A DNA stretch of 64,000 nt from Chlorokybus atmophyticus (lineage: Eukaryota > Streptophyta > Chlorokybophyceae > Chlorokybales > Chlorokybaceae). Under the pieces are notes generated by a model. It was not told the DNA's origin, made no database searches, and saw nothing but the letters and a program-made list of their open reading frames with translations. Positions 10,601 to 24,500 of this stretch are shown here, piece by piece. A program made the translations under genes and the position numbers. Positions within the stretch are counted from its first letter, which is position 1. Each line of letters starts with the position of its first letter. The stretch lies in NCBI GenBank assembly GCA_009103225.1, contig RHPI01003729.1, forward strand, positions 1-64,000. Reading direction: 5' to 3'.

Positions 10601-11828
10601 ATGAAGTACAGCTCAGGTTGGGAACGGATGTTTTAGCAGACGGATCTACGGGGTTTTGCCGGCGTCGCCGTTGTCGCTCTGTGGCCTTCCAATCCCATCT
10701 GCGTGTCGTTTTGTGTGTCGATCGCAAGAATTGTTGTTGTGAGTTACCCTCAGGTCTTATCGCAGCTCTTCCGCTGCGGTGGTTGCGGGTTTTCTGCCGA
10801 AGGCGTCGTAGTTGTAGACAAGGCACGCATACATCGAAAAGAGACAATGCATGATGTCTTGTGCACTCGCATGCGTTGCTGCAATAGAGTTGGGTTTTTC
10901 TTTACAGACGCTGCATGCGTGGTAAGAGATCAATTACGCTAGTGCAGGATTTGTAACGTAGTGGCTGGCTGACTTGCTTTTATACTTCTCCTCATCAACA
11001 TTAGCATATCACGTTGCCGTGGAAACCTCCCCTAGTATGCTCTGCGCATGTACTTTGCGTGGTTTATGCTTTCATGTTCATATGGTGTCATAGGGTTTCA
11101 TTGCAAGTAGAATGCGGGCTACATGTTGTTGACGTTGTTGTTAACAGCACGTGGCGTTGCGTGTTGTAACTTGTGTCCTCCCAAGTCGGCACGTCGCTAG
11201 GTGCTGGAGCCTGTTTGCTTATGTGTTGTCTCTCTGCAGCTGTATCGTCTGCAAGGCGGAAGTCCCGCAAGGCCCACTTCACAGCGCCTTCCCATGAACG
11301 CCGCATTATCATGAGCGCTCCTTTGTCACAAGAGTTGAAGAACAAGCACAATGTGAGTGTGATATATCATCGTCATGTACTATCTGAACAGTTCAGCATG
11401 CCAGCTGCTGCTTTGATCATACAGCCACACGCATGCAGGTGAGGGCTGTGCCGGTGCGCAAGGATGATGAAGTGCAGGTGGTTCGCGGCACATTCAAGGG
11501 CCGAGAAGGAAAGGTTGTTCAGGTGTACCGCCGCAAGTGGGTCATCCACATCGAGCGCATCACAAGAGAGAAGGTCAACGGTAAGTTCAACACAATGGGA
11601 TGGAAGCGAATGTTGTCTGTGGCGATCAGTGTTGGTAAATGACACTCACGTCTTACAGGTGCTACTGTGAATGTTGGTATTCACCCATCCAAGTGCATCA
11701 TCACCAAGCTCAAGATTGACAAGGATCGCAAGGCTCTGCTCGAGCGCAAGAGCAAGGGCCGCGCTGCAGAGAAGGGCAAGGGCAAGTTTACAGAGGCAGA
11801 AGTTGCTGCCATGCAGGATGTCGATTAA
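10601..11828 (+). CDS. RPL26: 60S ribosomal protein L26 (eL/uL24 family)
   Basis: Four exons: 10601-10616, 11240-11352, 11439-11580 and 11659-11828. They give 146 residues, the usual length in plants. The first exon is only 16 bases (MKYSS plus one base). It is supported by phase and by the MKY start of plant L26. The protein has the basic [11 protein letters not shown] segment, then a KOW motif around [17 protein letters not shown], then [11 protein letters not shown]. It binds 28S rRNA near the tunnel exit of the large subunit. Intron 1 is long (623 bases), as often seen in strongly expressed ribosomal protein genes. Function is certain; the only doubt is the very short first exon. Confidence 0.97.
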
Positions 11829-12525
11829 ACTGGACGCCCCCCGCTGCCTTTGGATTCAATCAAATTGTATTCTTTTTGCACATGTGCACGTGGTGTATCT
11901 GATGCCATGGTACATGTCACAGCTTGATGCCATTGCGTGGCCAGTCAGTCTTGGTTGGGGAACCCACAATGCATTGTGCCCAGACAAATGGTTTGCACAC
12001 TGTCCAGGTGTACGAGTGCTTGGAGGCAGTGTCTGTGTTGCGTGATGTGGTGTGCTTGTTGATAAGCCTGCACCATCATCAGCTTCCAATGCCGGGCTGA
12101 AAGCTAAAAATTATATGCATCAGCAGGCTGTGGGTTCGCCTTGTGCTGTTGTGACAAGTGGCTTGCGCTCGAGTCGTATTCATAAAATTGTCATGTTGGC
12201 ACAAGGCGTATCATGGCTGGGACTGCGTAAGCAATGGGGTGCAGCTACGCTGTACTGTAAGCAGTCTATTGGATCAGTGTGTGCAACTATCAAGAGTTCT
12301 AAGGGCACACAGTGCTGCGCATTCAACTGGGCAGGGGAAGGTGAGCGAATATGAGCCGCCAGCAGACACCAAGGAAGCCTTGCATCCTTAAGCGTTGAAC
12401 CACCAACAACTCAACTTGCAGTAGTATTACTGCCGGCCGGCAGGTTTATACAAGACAAGTCTACGTTTGTAGTACATATCAGCTACACGAAACACCCAAT
12501 ATCAATGTCAACTTTCACTACGCTG
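11829..12525. other. Convergent intergenic region with a 14-bp palindrome
   Basis: 3' regions of RPL26 (plus) and the tomosyn gene (minus) meet here. CTGCCGGCCGGCAG (12430-12443) is a perfect palindrome 83 bases past the tomosyn stop. No other gene is seen. Confidence 0.6.
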
Positions 12526-15500
12526 CTACAGCTGCCACCACTTCCTGTTTTCCATTTTGGCTGCGAGTTGCCTGGCAGCATCGGCAAACCCCACGGCGTC
12601 ATTCTGCATCTCCGCAGTCTTAGCGTCCAACGCCTGTAAGTGAAAGAGACAACTCAACTATTACAACTGCACAGGGCCACGCTGCCGGGTCACGCGCCAT
12701 ACTTAGCCGCGCACACAGTGCCAATGACAGCGCAGACCGACACGCACAGCACAGGCACACTCTTGCCTGCAAGCGCTCTCCGCGCTCGTGCAGCCGGTTG
12801 CGCGTCTCCGTGAGGGTGTGACCCAACGCATCCGCTCCATCTGTTTTCCGCGGCCGCCCGTACTTGGCACGTATCGCATCGATGGTGCTCTCGCCGGGGG
12901 AAGCGCCGCTGCTTGAAGCACTGCTCGCGGATGCACCTGCCATCACACATGCACACAGCATACACAGTGTTGGCACTGATACACGCATCAGCAAAAGCTA
13001 CCTTGAGACTATCCTTTGTTGGAAAAGTCAACCTAATGCTGTAACCTTGCCTTGAAGTCAGCTGCGAAGCACGCTTACAAACACGCGCGCATGCACATGG
13101 ATGCGCATGTGCACACACACATAATGCCTTACCTCATCTTCAAGGTGTCATGCACGGGACATTCGAGCAACATGAACCACACAATTGACTCACCCGCGAA
13201 CAACTCAGAACGTTGACTCTTCTCGGGTGGCGTGTGGTAGGGCGAGGTGAATCCTCTTCCACTTGTTGATGGCGAAGGAGTGCCTTCAGCACCAACAGCA
13301 GTGCTGGCTGTCGGCACATGCGATTGTCTGTAAATTGGCCTGCTGAAGATAATCGTGAGCTCGTGATCGCTCAACGGCTGCGGTATGGACGGTGTTGTTG
13401 TTGTTGTTCTCGCGGAACTGTTGGACTTGTCGTGTGGGGTGAAAGGCAACACTTCCTTCAGCGAGTCGATAGCCGTGCCAGCGAAGGATATTGGCACTTG
13501 CGTGGCGTTTGCGAGGCCGTCTTTGACAAGATTGGATGCATCTTTGATCGAGTCCAAAAGACTGAAACCTTTCTTCTTTCCACTGCTCGACTTTAACGTC
13601 GTAGCTGCGTCGATATCGCTGCCACTGGCGCTACCTCCAGAGGCGGATGGGCTGAGCGCAGAGCGGATATCACCACTACCGAGGCTACCACTGCCTCTTA
13701 GAGGAGACATGTGAGTTATATCCGTTCTAGCTGGCGATACCGACACCGCGGGTGATATCGGCTTTGGCGTAGTCTTGAACTTGCGAGCAGCAGCTGCAGC
13801 AACGGCTAAATCGGGATCATGCATAGATGGGAGCGCATCAGGCAATCGAAGTTTATTCTCCCCGGCTAGGAGTGATATCCGCAGTAGCTCCCCGCCATCG
13901 CCGACAAGGACCACCTGCCCGTCGATATCGCAGCAGCAGCTCGGGGAGGAGTGCGCTCCTGCTCTCGATATCGCCAGCTTGCTGCGCCATCCCTCCTGCT
14001 CCGGCAGCGATATCTGCTTCAGCAGGGCTAAATCGGGCAGACGTCTGATAGCCAGCTGACCCGACCTGTCGATATACACCAAACCGGAAGATGTGTCGCA
14101 TGAGAAAGGTGAAGCCCATAGCATTGGTGGTTTGTCCAACAACTCCTTTCTCAGGCTCGCGCGCTCGCCACGAAGCAGAGATATCGGTGAGTAAAGCCTC
14201 ACCGCGTCTTGCGTGCACAACAACAGGTATGCGGGCGCATCCCAACATGTGGATGTGTCATCACCCTCATCCTCATCCTCATCCTCATCCTCCATATCCA
14301 CAACCGTGTCATGCGGTGTGGGCGGCTTTGGTGGTGTGCGTGTGGGTGCTGGCGGGGACGGCGTCGCTGTTGGGTTTGCGTAGAAGGCGTGCAACGCACT
14401 CATTGCGTTGTTTGTTGCTGTTGGTGACGACACTCCCACCTCCGCACCAACTGGTGCAGCTTCACCCTCATGATCATAACCGCGACCACTGCTTGTTGGA
14501 GAAGTTGTACTGTTAATGTCTTTCACCCACGCAAAGGTTGGTTTGGCAACCTTATGGTTGAGATGAGTGCGAACGGGAAGGCCGTGCTCGTCGAGCAGAA
14601 GCATGCACACGGCAACCGACTGCTGCTTGGGGTGCATAACACCTGCGCAAGACATAAAGCTGGAGTTGGAAGAAAAGAAATTGTGATAACAAGGTTGTCC
14701 CGAGTTGCATTGCACATTGCAACATGACCTTCTCTTTGCGCACACGCACAAATGCACGCATGCACACCTGCGCACATCTGTTCGTGGCATACACACACGC
14801 GCGCATATGTACGCGAGTATACACGAACACACACGCGCACATACACATTGAACCACACATGCACACGCGCACACCCACCTGCCCCGAGCACTCTTCCAGT
14901 CGCGCCATCCAGCGCGCACAACGAGCAGTCTCTCCCGGCGACATACACCGAGTACGGCGCCGTGATGTTGGGATGCGGTGAACCCTTCGCTGTAGTTGGC
15001 GTTGGTGTGGAGTCCACCGGCGTGCATCCCGCGATGACCACCGCCAGTACGAGCGAGGGAATGGGCTTTATCGCCCACATCAATTTGGCGTTGATGTAGT
15101 CTATCAACACCACGTGGCCGCTCTCGCAACCCAACGCAATGAAACCTGCACACACGCAAAGATGACAGGTAGACACACAAACGCAGGCACATGCACGCGA
15201 GCGCGCACACACGTATACCCATCCACACGCGTGCGCGCGGGCATGCATGCACAAAAGGGTATGTGAGTGTGTAGTATACTGTAACAACAATAACAGGTGT
15301 GTACCTGATGTGAGGGAGAGGCAAACGGCGGCGGAAGGCAGCGCGAGCACGCGCAGCACGGTCTGCCAGCCCGGGGAGCAGGCTTGAGGGCTCTCACCTC
15401 CCTCCTCGGCTACTATTGTCGCGTGCAGGAGAGAGTCGTCCACCACTATGCTCTGCAATGAAACGTTGTTGTTGTTGTTGTTGCTGTTGTTGTGGTGGTG

Positions 15501-16962
15501 CTGGTGGTGGGTCACATAGCAACAGAGCGCAATGCCCTGTGTTTGACTGCGCACGCACGCACGCACACGCACATACACACACGCGCGCACAACTTACAAC
15601 AGATACAACTTTTACCATGCAGTAACACTATGATCGACATGATACGTTGGGCCACGAGAAACGGTGAAACTGATAACTCAAAACCCCACCTGGCATGCAA
15701 TTGCGCGGGGCCTCTGACTGAATTGAAACAGTCGCGCGTCTCCGCCACGGTACGCGACGACCATGAGGCCCGACTCGGCACACACGTGGAGAGCGCTGAA
15801 CACGCAAACGCCGGTGTTGTGTTGGCGAGGACGTGGGCGCATGCGTGTGCAAGTGCTTGTCCACATGTGCGCACAAGTGTGTGTGTATGTGATTCAGATG
15901 GATGGCGTGTGCGCATGCACCCGCGAATGTGTGTGCGCATTATTGCATATACGAGAGCATGTGTGCGTGTGTGTGTTCACTTGCAAGTGTGTGTGTGTGA
16001 CACAATCTGTTCGCAGTCACAATCATACCTGACAGGCCAAAGGTGTTGGTGTGGTGCGGTCGCATACACCAGCGGCAGCCGCAGCTCGGACGCGTCGTAG
16101 AACTTGACCGACCCGTCCGACAAACCTGGCCAAGGACAGAACACACAGGTCAGGAGTCAATTAAGGTTTGGTAACAAGTGTCGTTGCGAGCAATGCCGCA
16201 TATTCAGGAATGCTCTCACGCGCATGAACACACACGCTCACACACGCGCGTACCAGTTCCTCAAAAGCACGCACACATGTCACATGCACACAAGTACACG
16301 TACACGTACATGACCAAATGCCATGGCATAGCGTGTTACACAATAGCAACAACCCAACCAACCACCCAAACAGCCACTTCAACACCCAACATAACACTGC
16401 GCACGTACAACAAAAACAACAACAATGACCATCACAACAACCACACGCTCTCACCTGTGACCATCACGCTGCGCGGTTCATCGTCCGCGCGCGGCGTTAG
16501 CGCCGGCAGGTCTCCTCCCGTGATTGGCCACACGGAGCCCGACGGTAGCGGGTCGCGCTTCTTGTCCAAACCGCGCTGGGAGCCGCTGTACGCCTGCCGC
16601 GGAGGGGGAAAGAATGTCGGGTGTTGTTGTTGTTGTTGTTGTTGGTGTTGGTGGTGGTGGTGGTACGTGCGCTTGCGCGTATGCGTGTGCGTATGCGCGT
16701 GCGTGCGTGCGTGCGTGCGTGTCTTGCATGTCAACGTGGACACGCACTCGTCCGCGTATGAGGACGTGGACATAAATTAACGTAAGTGTAGCTGTCTGGT
16801 TTTTGTGAACGTTTACGTGTGCCTGTGAATGTGTGTGCGTGTATACATGGTAAATAGTATGTACGCACACACGCACACGCACACGCATACGCACACGCAC
16901 ACGCACGATGTGTGCGTACATATTATTTACCATGCGAGCGTGCGTGCGTGCGTGCGCGTGCG

Positions 16963-17031
<69 letters not shown>

Positions 17032-20000
17032 NNNNNNNNNNNNNNNNNNNNNNNNNNNNNNNNNNNNNNNNNNNNNNNNNNNNNNNNNNNNNNNNNNNNN
17101 NNNNNNNNNNNNNNNNNNNNNNNNNNNNNNNNNNNNNNNNNNNNNNNNNNNNNNNNNNNNNNNNACACCCGCACCCACCCACCCACACCCATACACAACC
17201 ACACCCAACAATCATCCCCAAGCCCCACACCTGCAGCAGACTCCGTGCGTTGACCGCGTTGGCGTCCCCGCCCGTTGTTGCGTACAGCTGCGAGGCGGCG
17301 ACGGCCTGCTCCTGCACGACGGGCACGAGCGGGAGGGGAGGGTGGTCGGCGGCGCCAACGGCGTGAGGGAAGAACTCGTCGTGGACTCTGGGGGGGTGAA
17401 CACGTGTCTGTGCGTGTGTACACAAACACACATACACACATGCACGCACATCAACTTTGCTTTGGAGAGAGAGACTAATCTCACCTCAGCTGGCCGCCGC
17501 TGCTAAGAACTATAACGGACTCGACCGGAGCCAACGCGCTCGCACCTAACAACACCGTATGTTAAGGAGAAGAAGAGAGACACAAGCATGACATCCAGAA
17601 GGTTGAGTTGAATATTAAACAGCCTAGACAGCGTAGCAAGTATGTTGTAGTGTATGAGTGTACAGACTGGTGATTCAATCACACGTACCCAACGGCCGAA
17701 CCAACGCAAAGTCCACAACGTCTCCGTACCAGTGCAGGTCACGCCTATTCCTGCTCCCGTCCAGAGATATAGCCTGCGATATCATACGCACCCCTCATTG
17801 AGAGACAAAACAAAAGAAGCGAGACTCAACTCCCTGCTGAGTCAAGTGTTGTTTTGGCCATCATTGAGCATGAATGCACAGATGTAATGCAGGCACACAT
17901 GGCACATCACTACAACCTACACTCAAGGCTGATGCTAATGTTGTAACAAAACGATCAAGAAAGAACCCAAAAGGGCAACAAAGCATGAGAGTTACTTATC
18001 ACTCACCGACACGCCCTCGGGGTCGTCTTCGCCACGTCCACCCAGCACGTAAAGCCTCCCGCCTGCGCCGTAGTTACGAGCGTGGCCGGCTTGGCCAACC
18101 ATGTCATCATCGTCGTCAACCTCATCGTGATTATATTTATCATCGGCGTCATTGGTATGGCCATCCACTCTCTCCTCCTCGCCGCACCAACCGAGAGCCT
18201 TCACGGGTGCGGCGGTGCCGCTTCCACCCACACGCACGCACTGCGAGGGTGTTGTGTACTGTGTGTATGTTGGTGAGTTACAGCTCAAGTTGTGTTGCAT
18301 TGTGCTGTGTGTTCTCTTGCGTCGAGCTGTGTTCTCTCGTAGCTTGCCATGTTGTGCTGTGTTGCGTTGTGTGTTGTGTGGCGCTGCAGTATGCACACAT
18401 CATGGTTACAGTGAATATCAACGGTTGTGTTGCAATGCAAGTCACACGTTCAAATCGCATGGGTTACTGCAATACAACTGGTTAGTACCTGCAGAGGGAT
18501 AGTTTCGACAGCTGTTGCCATGGTTGTGGAGGAGACTGGTGGCAGCGACCACAGCAGTATCTCACCGTTCTCATAGCCTGCACACACACACAAACAAGGA
18601 ACTTCACACTTGTTTTCCTCTGAGCTCGCAACGGAGATGAGACTGTGATATGAGATGATGCCCCTGTTGGAAACAGCATGTGTACATGTGTGCGCACGTG
18701 CGTGCGTGTGCGCATGTGCGTTCGTGTGCACATGTATATGTTTGTACGTGAATGCACACACATGTTTAGAGAGAGTGGACGATGAAACTTGGGTTTGTAT
18801 GCGTGCGTAAGGGCACATGCGCAGACATGCTTAGACACAGCAGTAGGAGCCCATGTATGCGCACACATACACGCATGCACGCATCTGGGCTGAGCGCGCT
18901 CAAGATGGCACGTGGGTATGCATGTGTGCGCGCGAACACACTCGCGCGCACTTACACACAATAATAATACACATACACAAACGTAGACACTCACGCGGCC
19001 CCCCCACCCCCACCCACAAGCAAAAACAAACTCTCGCCTCACCCGCGGCGCATCTTTCCCCGTCCGCGGCCGCCCAGCACAGCGCCGTCATCGCGGGTCC
19101 TCCCGATCCTCCAACACTCCTCCGTTTTGCCAGCGGGGAACGGCCGGCCACAGCCCACAACACGATCGCGCCGTCCTCCCAACCGATAAGGAGACTGTTT
19201 CAAGGGTACACACATACAACGTGATATCCTTAAGAGTCGGTTTGCATGCAAGGCTTTGTGTGGTGAAGGTTTGGCTTTTCTTGGGGACTCGTTTTGACAC
19301 AAAGGAGGGTGAGTACAACATGTTGGGCCACGCAAGGTTGCCAGTGGTTGGCGTGTTCTGAGAAACTGGCAACCACTCTGGCTGGTGCTCACGATTTTAG
19401 TTGATGTGAAGCAAAATGCATATGTGTGCGCGTGTGCGTGTACCACGTGCACGAACCTGTTTGTGTTCACGCGCCTGTCTATGATAGAATCATTGTGCAA
19501 CTCAGCGTGCGTGCGTGCGTGCGTGTAGCATGACAACAGACACTGCTATGCGGCAAATGACTCATTAGATATAGCAGCGTTGTGGACTTAACACTAGTCA
19601 ATTTATGCTCACCGGCTGTCTTCGGCCAAAGGATGCGGCAGCAACTCCACCACCGCAGGCTCATTCGCCTCCAACAACTCATCTGCCCACACCCACAACA
19701 TGTCACATCACCACACACACACCATATACCCACCCCACCTCCCCCCAACCCCCTCTTCCATACCTCCAACATCGCTTGGCCATATATCATACGCGCACAC
19801 GTGCATGCGACTCTCCCCCATCACCTCCGCCACCACCCGCACCGCGCCGCACTGGTCCCCGACCCACATGTAGCGGCTGCTTCTCACGTTCGACACCGCC
19901 GTGATACTGATGTCGGATCCGTGCGTGCCGGCGGTGGGGCCGATGGAGGCGATGAGCTCGCGGGTTTGGGTGTCCCAGACCTGAGTGTGGTGCGCAAAAT

Positions 20001-21558
20001 CAAGCACACGCCTACCAGACGCGCACATGCTCATGCATGCGCCCCACCACATACACACACATTCACTCCCACACACCGCACCTCCATCTCCCCCTTGTAG
20101 CTCGTCCGCACGAGTCGCGGCGTCCCCGGCACGAACAGCAGCTCCCTCGTCGGGCTCGCGCGCGGGGACACGAGCAACAACTCGATGGAGTTGCCGCCGA
20201 GGAGTTTGATGCGGCCGTCGGAGGTGCCGACCGCCAGGACGCGCTGGGGACATAGAGGACTAGGTGAGGTGAAGTGACACATGTTGTTGTTAACATGATA
20301 GCGCTTCTCCCGCATGCACACACTTTATGTGGGCTTCGAGTGTGTGGGTGTGCACGCGCGCGCACACACAAGAAGTCGCCTTAGCAGCTGTCATGCGGAA
20401 CCACTACACTCATATTGTACTGTACTTGTACTGCAGTCACTCTCACGTGATAGTTCAGTTCCTGCATTCCATGATACTGTTGTGTTTACGCAATTGCCAC
20501 CAAACTGCCACTGTTATCATTAACATGCTTGGCACAACTGTGTGCATCAGATCTTTGCAGTCACAATGAATGCCACTGCAGACTGCAGCAGCGGACACAA
20601 CAACAGCAGCATCAGTAACAAATGTCCCCTCTCTCACTTGAGTTGGGTCGTAGGCGAGAGCGCGCGCGCTGGGAGGCACGCCGTGATGGAACGTCGCGCG
20701 CGGCTGCAGCAAATCTGGCCTCAACGCACCCTCCAACACAGCCTGCTCAAAGCAACACATGAAAGGCAAAAGTGACTTGACCTATTGATACAGACTGTGA
20801 CTCACCAAAGAGATTATTATTATCACGGATGCATTGTCTGCGTTTGAGCGATGTTGGTTGCAACAATCAATTGAAGGTTGCAGAGCTTAAAAACCGAAGA
20901 AAAAAAATAAAATTGAAGTTCTCAACCATGCAGTATAACTATAAAAACACTAGGCACGAAGGAACCTCTGCAAAATCATATTTTTCTTAGCGCAAGGAAG
21001 CAGTTGAAGAAAGCAGTGATGTGACTTGACTGGTTTGAAATGTGTTTGTTATAGTGTGTTAGGTACAGTGTTGGTGACAGTGTGTAGTTTAGAGTGGAGA
21101 GTACAGACAGTGTGATGTGATACAACATGCTGTAGTGTGGTGTAAGACAGCTGTGTGGTGAGTATGTACAGCTGTTAAAGTACTGCATGCATGAGGTCAA
21201 TGCATTGTACAGACCAGGTGATGGTACAAAGGGTAACAAACATGTGACTGAACAAACGAGAAGAAAAGAGACAGAATTGCCAACATGGAGGGAGTTGTAG
21301 TGTGAAGAGTGGAGCTTGACAACTTACAGGCAACCTGCCACCACTTGGCCTATGTTTGTCATGTCATGCATGGCGCATAACCTCTATGCAAGAAAAAGTG
21401 TCGCCCCAGTTCAGCTATCTATAACACATACACAATGTACTCAAAAACATCATACATACAATGCACATCCACACACAGTGTACGCACATCATCGCACCAA
21501 CCTGATCAGCTGATCTCTGCTTGAGCAGCCGTCCAGTAAACCCTTTCAGGCTTTTCAT
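12526..21558 (-). CDS. Tomosyn/Lgl-type WD40 protein with C-terminal R-SNARE-like motif
   Basis: Nineteen exons in consistent phase: 21558-21502, 20742-20638, 20243-20082, 19980-19764, 19682-19613, 19194-19043, 18577-18489, 18240-18007, 17773-17689, 17545-17485, 17387-17231, 16593-16455, 16125-16029, 15795-15690, 15452-15305, 15145-14879, 14642-13194, 12936-12767, 12633-12526. The product is 1290 residues. The N-terminus has the Lgl/tomosyn signature (AVGTSDGRIKLLGG), followed by WD40-type blades (VWDTQTRELIAS, LIGWEDGAIVLWAV, GYENGEILLWSLP). The large exon 17 encodes a Ser/Pro-rich linker. The last two exons encode a coiled-coil SNARE motif ending MENRKWWQL, as in plant tomosyns. The family binds syntaxin-type SNAREs and regulates exocytosis. 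The last intron has a GC donor (CAG|GCAAGA). Introns are loaded with CA/TG repeats, and the 133-base gap lies in intron 11, so it should not affect the coding frame. Confidence 0.92.
16846..16934. repeat. Long inverted repeat in tomosyn intron 11
   Basis: Arms of 26 bases (16846-16871 and 16909-16934) pair at 25 of 26 positions, around a 37-base CACACG-rich spacer. The arms contain ATGGTAAATA. It could extrude as a cruciform or reflect a foldback insertion. Confidence 0.75.
16964..17031. repeat. (GT)34 microsatellite ending at an assembly gap
   Basis: 34 uninterrupted GT units run up to the N block, so the true length is unknown. Confidence 0.95.
17032..17164. other. Assembly gap of 133 N
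   Basis: Unresolved bases within tomosyn intron 11. On the far side the sequence resumes as ACACCC-type repeat, so the gap is probably more simple repeat. Confidence 0.98.
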
Positions 21559-24500
21559 CTTCGCTTGCTTTTCAACTAGCAATTATCTGCTTCTCTTTGC
21601 AGCTCTAATGCAAATCAAAATGAAGCGGGCAGTTCTTCTTTCCAAACATCCTTGTTGATGTCATTGTCATCACCTGCTGTGCTCAGGCCAATGCTGAAAC
21701 CATTGGAAAGAAAGGCCAAAAGTATGCTGGGCTGATTGTATTTGTACATGTACAAGACTTGCTGCCCTCCCCAAATTGGGGACCCCAACGCTTGCCAACC
21801 GGCTGCAATACAGGCGTGTGTTGATGGCCACCATTTGTCATGTGCAAGAAGGCGTGCGTCCAAGTGGACATAGCCTCTTTACAAGAATGTCACAATGATG
21901 CCATGGCTCTATGAATAGGAATAAAGCTGGCCTTGTTTAGGCTTAGTTAGAGTAGCTTGAGCCTTCCCTTCCATTTTTACTTGTTTTACATTCTGTCGCT
22001 TTGTACACATTGTACTCATCGTTGAAACGGAGCGTTGCAGAGGTTTGGTAATTTCTACAAGAAGTATGCTATTATTATCAATGAAGTTGAGTTAAATTGC
22101 TGTGTTTTTGCAAGCTAGTCGACCGACCTGATTGTAAAATAACAAGTCAGCTATTCTTATTATCATTACACATGGTAAAGTAGTACATAAACGAGTTCAA
22201 TACTTGTCTATATACAATTTATAAACTTATGATTGTTACTTTTATTATCATGTACTACAAAACAAACACTTGTCGATATAATATAAAAATGAAATACTCC
22301 TCTGTCATGTATCGATAACATATAGTCTTTATGTTTGCATTTTAAATTCATGTTTGCATCAGTTGGTGTTGGCATTAAGCTGGGCAAATAAAAAGGGCCC
22401 TTCGTTTATTGCTTATCTAATAAGCTGAGCTGCTCCAATGAGTTATAAAATTGTAGTGTTTTTTTTTTTTTAAAAATGATGATCTTGTTTTGTCTTTTTT
22501 CTATTAAGTACTCTGTTACTACTTCAACTTGCAGCTTATACAATACAAATGATCATACTTGTTAATGTTGTTATGTATTAACAATCGGATTCATAAGTAA
22601 ACACAAGTTCGTTGGCCATGCATAAAAATATTATAACATATGGCATAAAAAAGCATGTGACTATTAGCACGTGTGCGGTCCATTGGTTGGCAATTAATTG
22701 CGATGTTGCCTTGACCAGAGCGGGTCATTTGCAATGTAACCGAGGCACTTGTACCCGCTATCATGAGTGATGCGATGCATGGCCTCGAGGTTGTCACCCC
22801 ATACACATGTATGACAGAAGTTCAAACTCTCATAATTCTGTACTTAAAGGAACGCTCATGCCATGTTTGTACTTAAATAAGCTTGTTATTTGTGGCTTGT
22901 GCATGTCAATTGCATTCAATAATGCACTCCTTTTAAACCACCATTATTGAAAGCACGTGCACAGTGTGCAATGGTGTCACACTGCGACATTCGCGTTTCA
23001 TAGCTGACTAACATTATACACGCACATCGCAGTCACAGGACAAAAGCACTATTGCGAGGAGAGGAGTTGCAGAGGTGGCGGCAATCTTGGGTTATGCTAG
23101 TGCCAACAAGCGCGCCGACCATTGAGGCGGTGCCAGCAATGTAGTCAGGGATGAGGGCGGAGTGCGTGCAGTTGGAGCGCGATGAGATGTGCATGACATT
23201 ATGCGGCATTAATAGCTGCTGGTGTGGCGTGTATATTTGTATAACATCACAAAGCTTGCAACTGACTTTGCATAGGCATACACGTCATAACCGTTACAAC
23301 ATGCCATGATGGTCACAAGGCAAGGCAATCAGGTGCACGCATACAATCGCTAGTTCAACACGGGCTGGCCCAAGCCCTTAGACAACAAGAAACAAGAGAT
23401 CACCATAAGTGTGCGAGCTTGCCGCTTGTGCACTCCATCACTCACAGCAACTGAGACCCCCGTATTTGACAAGATGTGTTAGCAAGCTAGACTTGCAATG
23501 ATGACACTTATATAAGAAAAAACCAAGTGCACTCGCCTAATTCGTGCACACACAATCCCGCTTCGCATTGTTACTAACGACCACTTATAGAGCAGCTTGC
23601 CAAGCAGCTTCATATATTCTGCTTTCAGCAAGTAAAGGAAAAAATGCTCGCGTAATGTTAGCGCGACCCGCACTGTTCATGCGGCAATCTTATGATGATT
23701 GCGAAAATGAAAATGCCGGCATGATAGATTGGATTCATTATGCTTGATACCGTGAAAGTCGCTTACATGCATGCGCATGTGGTTTATCATGTCATTGATA
23801 GCGCTTAAATTATACCGTACTTTGTGAAGGTCACTTGTAATGACTAATCCAGTAAATGACAATATGCAAGTGGTATTGATGATAAATCAGCTAGACTACT
23901 GTTGGAATTTTTGGACAAATAGCAAGCAATTGTGTAAGTACTTAGGAGCAGAGGACACAAGACCACAGTAGTTACACTCACAGATGCAAGTAAGAATAGC
24001 AATAGCAATATCACAAGCAATGGGCTGGCCCAGGCCCCTCAGCAATGAACAGTTTCAACCAACGCAATCACATAAGCATCCCAATATGACAGATGCAGTA
24101 AAGCACTCGGACACGCACGCACGCAAGCTCACAGCAATCTAGCAATCTATTATGAAAGGCGGGGGCCAGACTAGCTAAGATGCGTGCAACCAAGTGCAAT
24201 GCAAAGCGGGTGGGGAAGGAGGTGGGTAGAGTCAGCACAGCAAGTAACCGACCTGTAGCCATGGGTAGAGGCACGGAAGCAGGCAGAAGAGGAGGTAGGC
24301 AGGCACTGGCAGCCTGCCTACCTCCTCCCCTGCCAGCAGTCCTCGCCAATGGTGAGGACTGTTGGCATACCTCCCGACCGACACAAGCTCCACACATTAG
24401 CAGCTGCCAAGTGCGGGAATATGCACGAGTTTATTGAAGCAAAACCACGTGTGACTAATGTAAAGCACTGCAGTAATCAGCAATTTGCCCCACTCCAATG

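Noticed and set aside
13129-15590. Long continuous minus-strand ORFs running through intron sequence
   Set aside because: The repeat-rich introns happen to stay open. Phase, splice sites and homology show that only 13194-14642, 14879-15145 and 15305-15452 are exons.
16660-17031. CRISPR-like regular repeats
   Set aside because: They are simple CA/CGCA microsatellites without unique spacers, in a eukaryotic intron.
23030-23195. Open minus-strand stretch in the large intergenic region
   Set aside because: About 55 codons without stop, but no splice partner or homologue that I can recognise.
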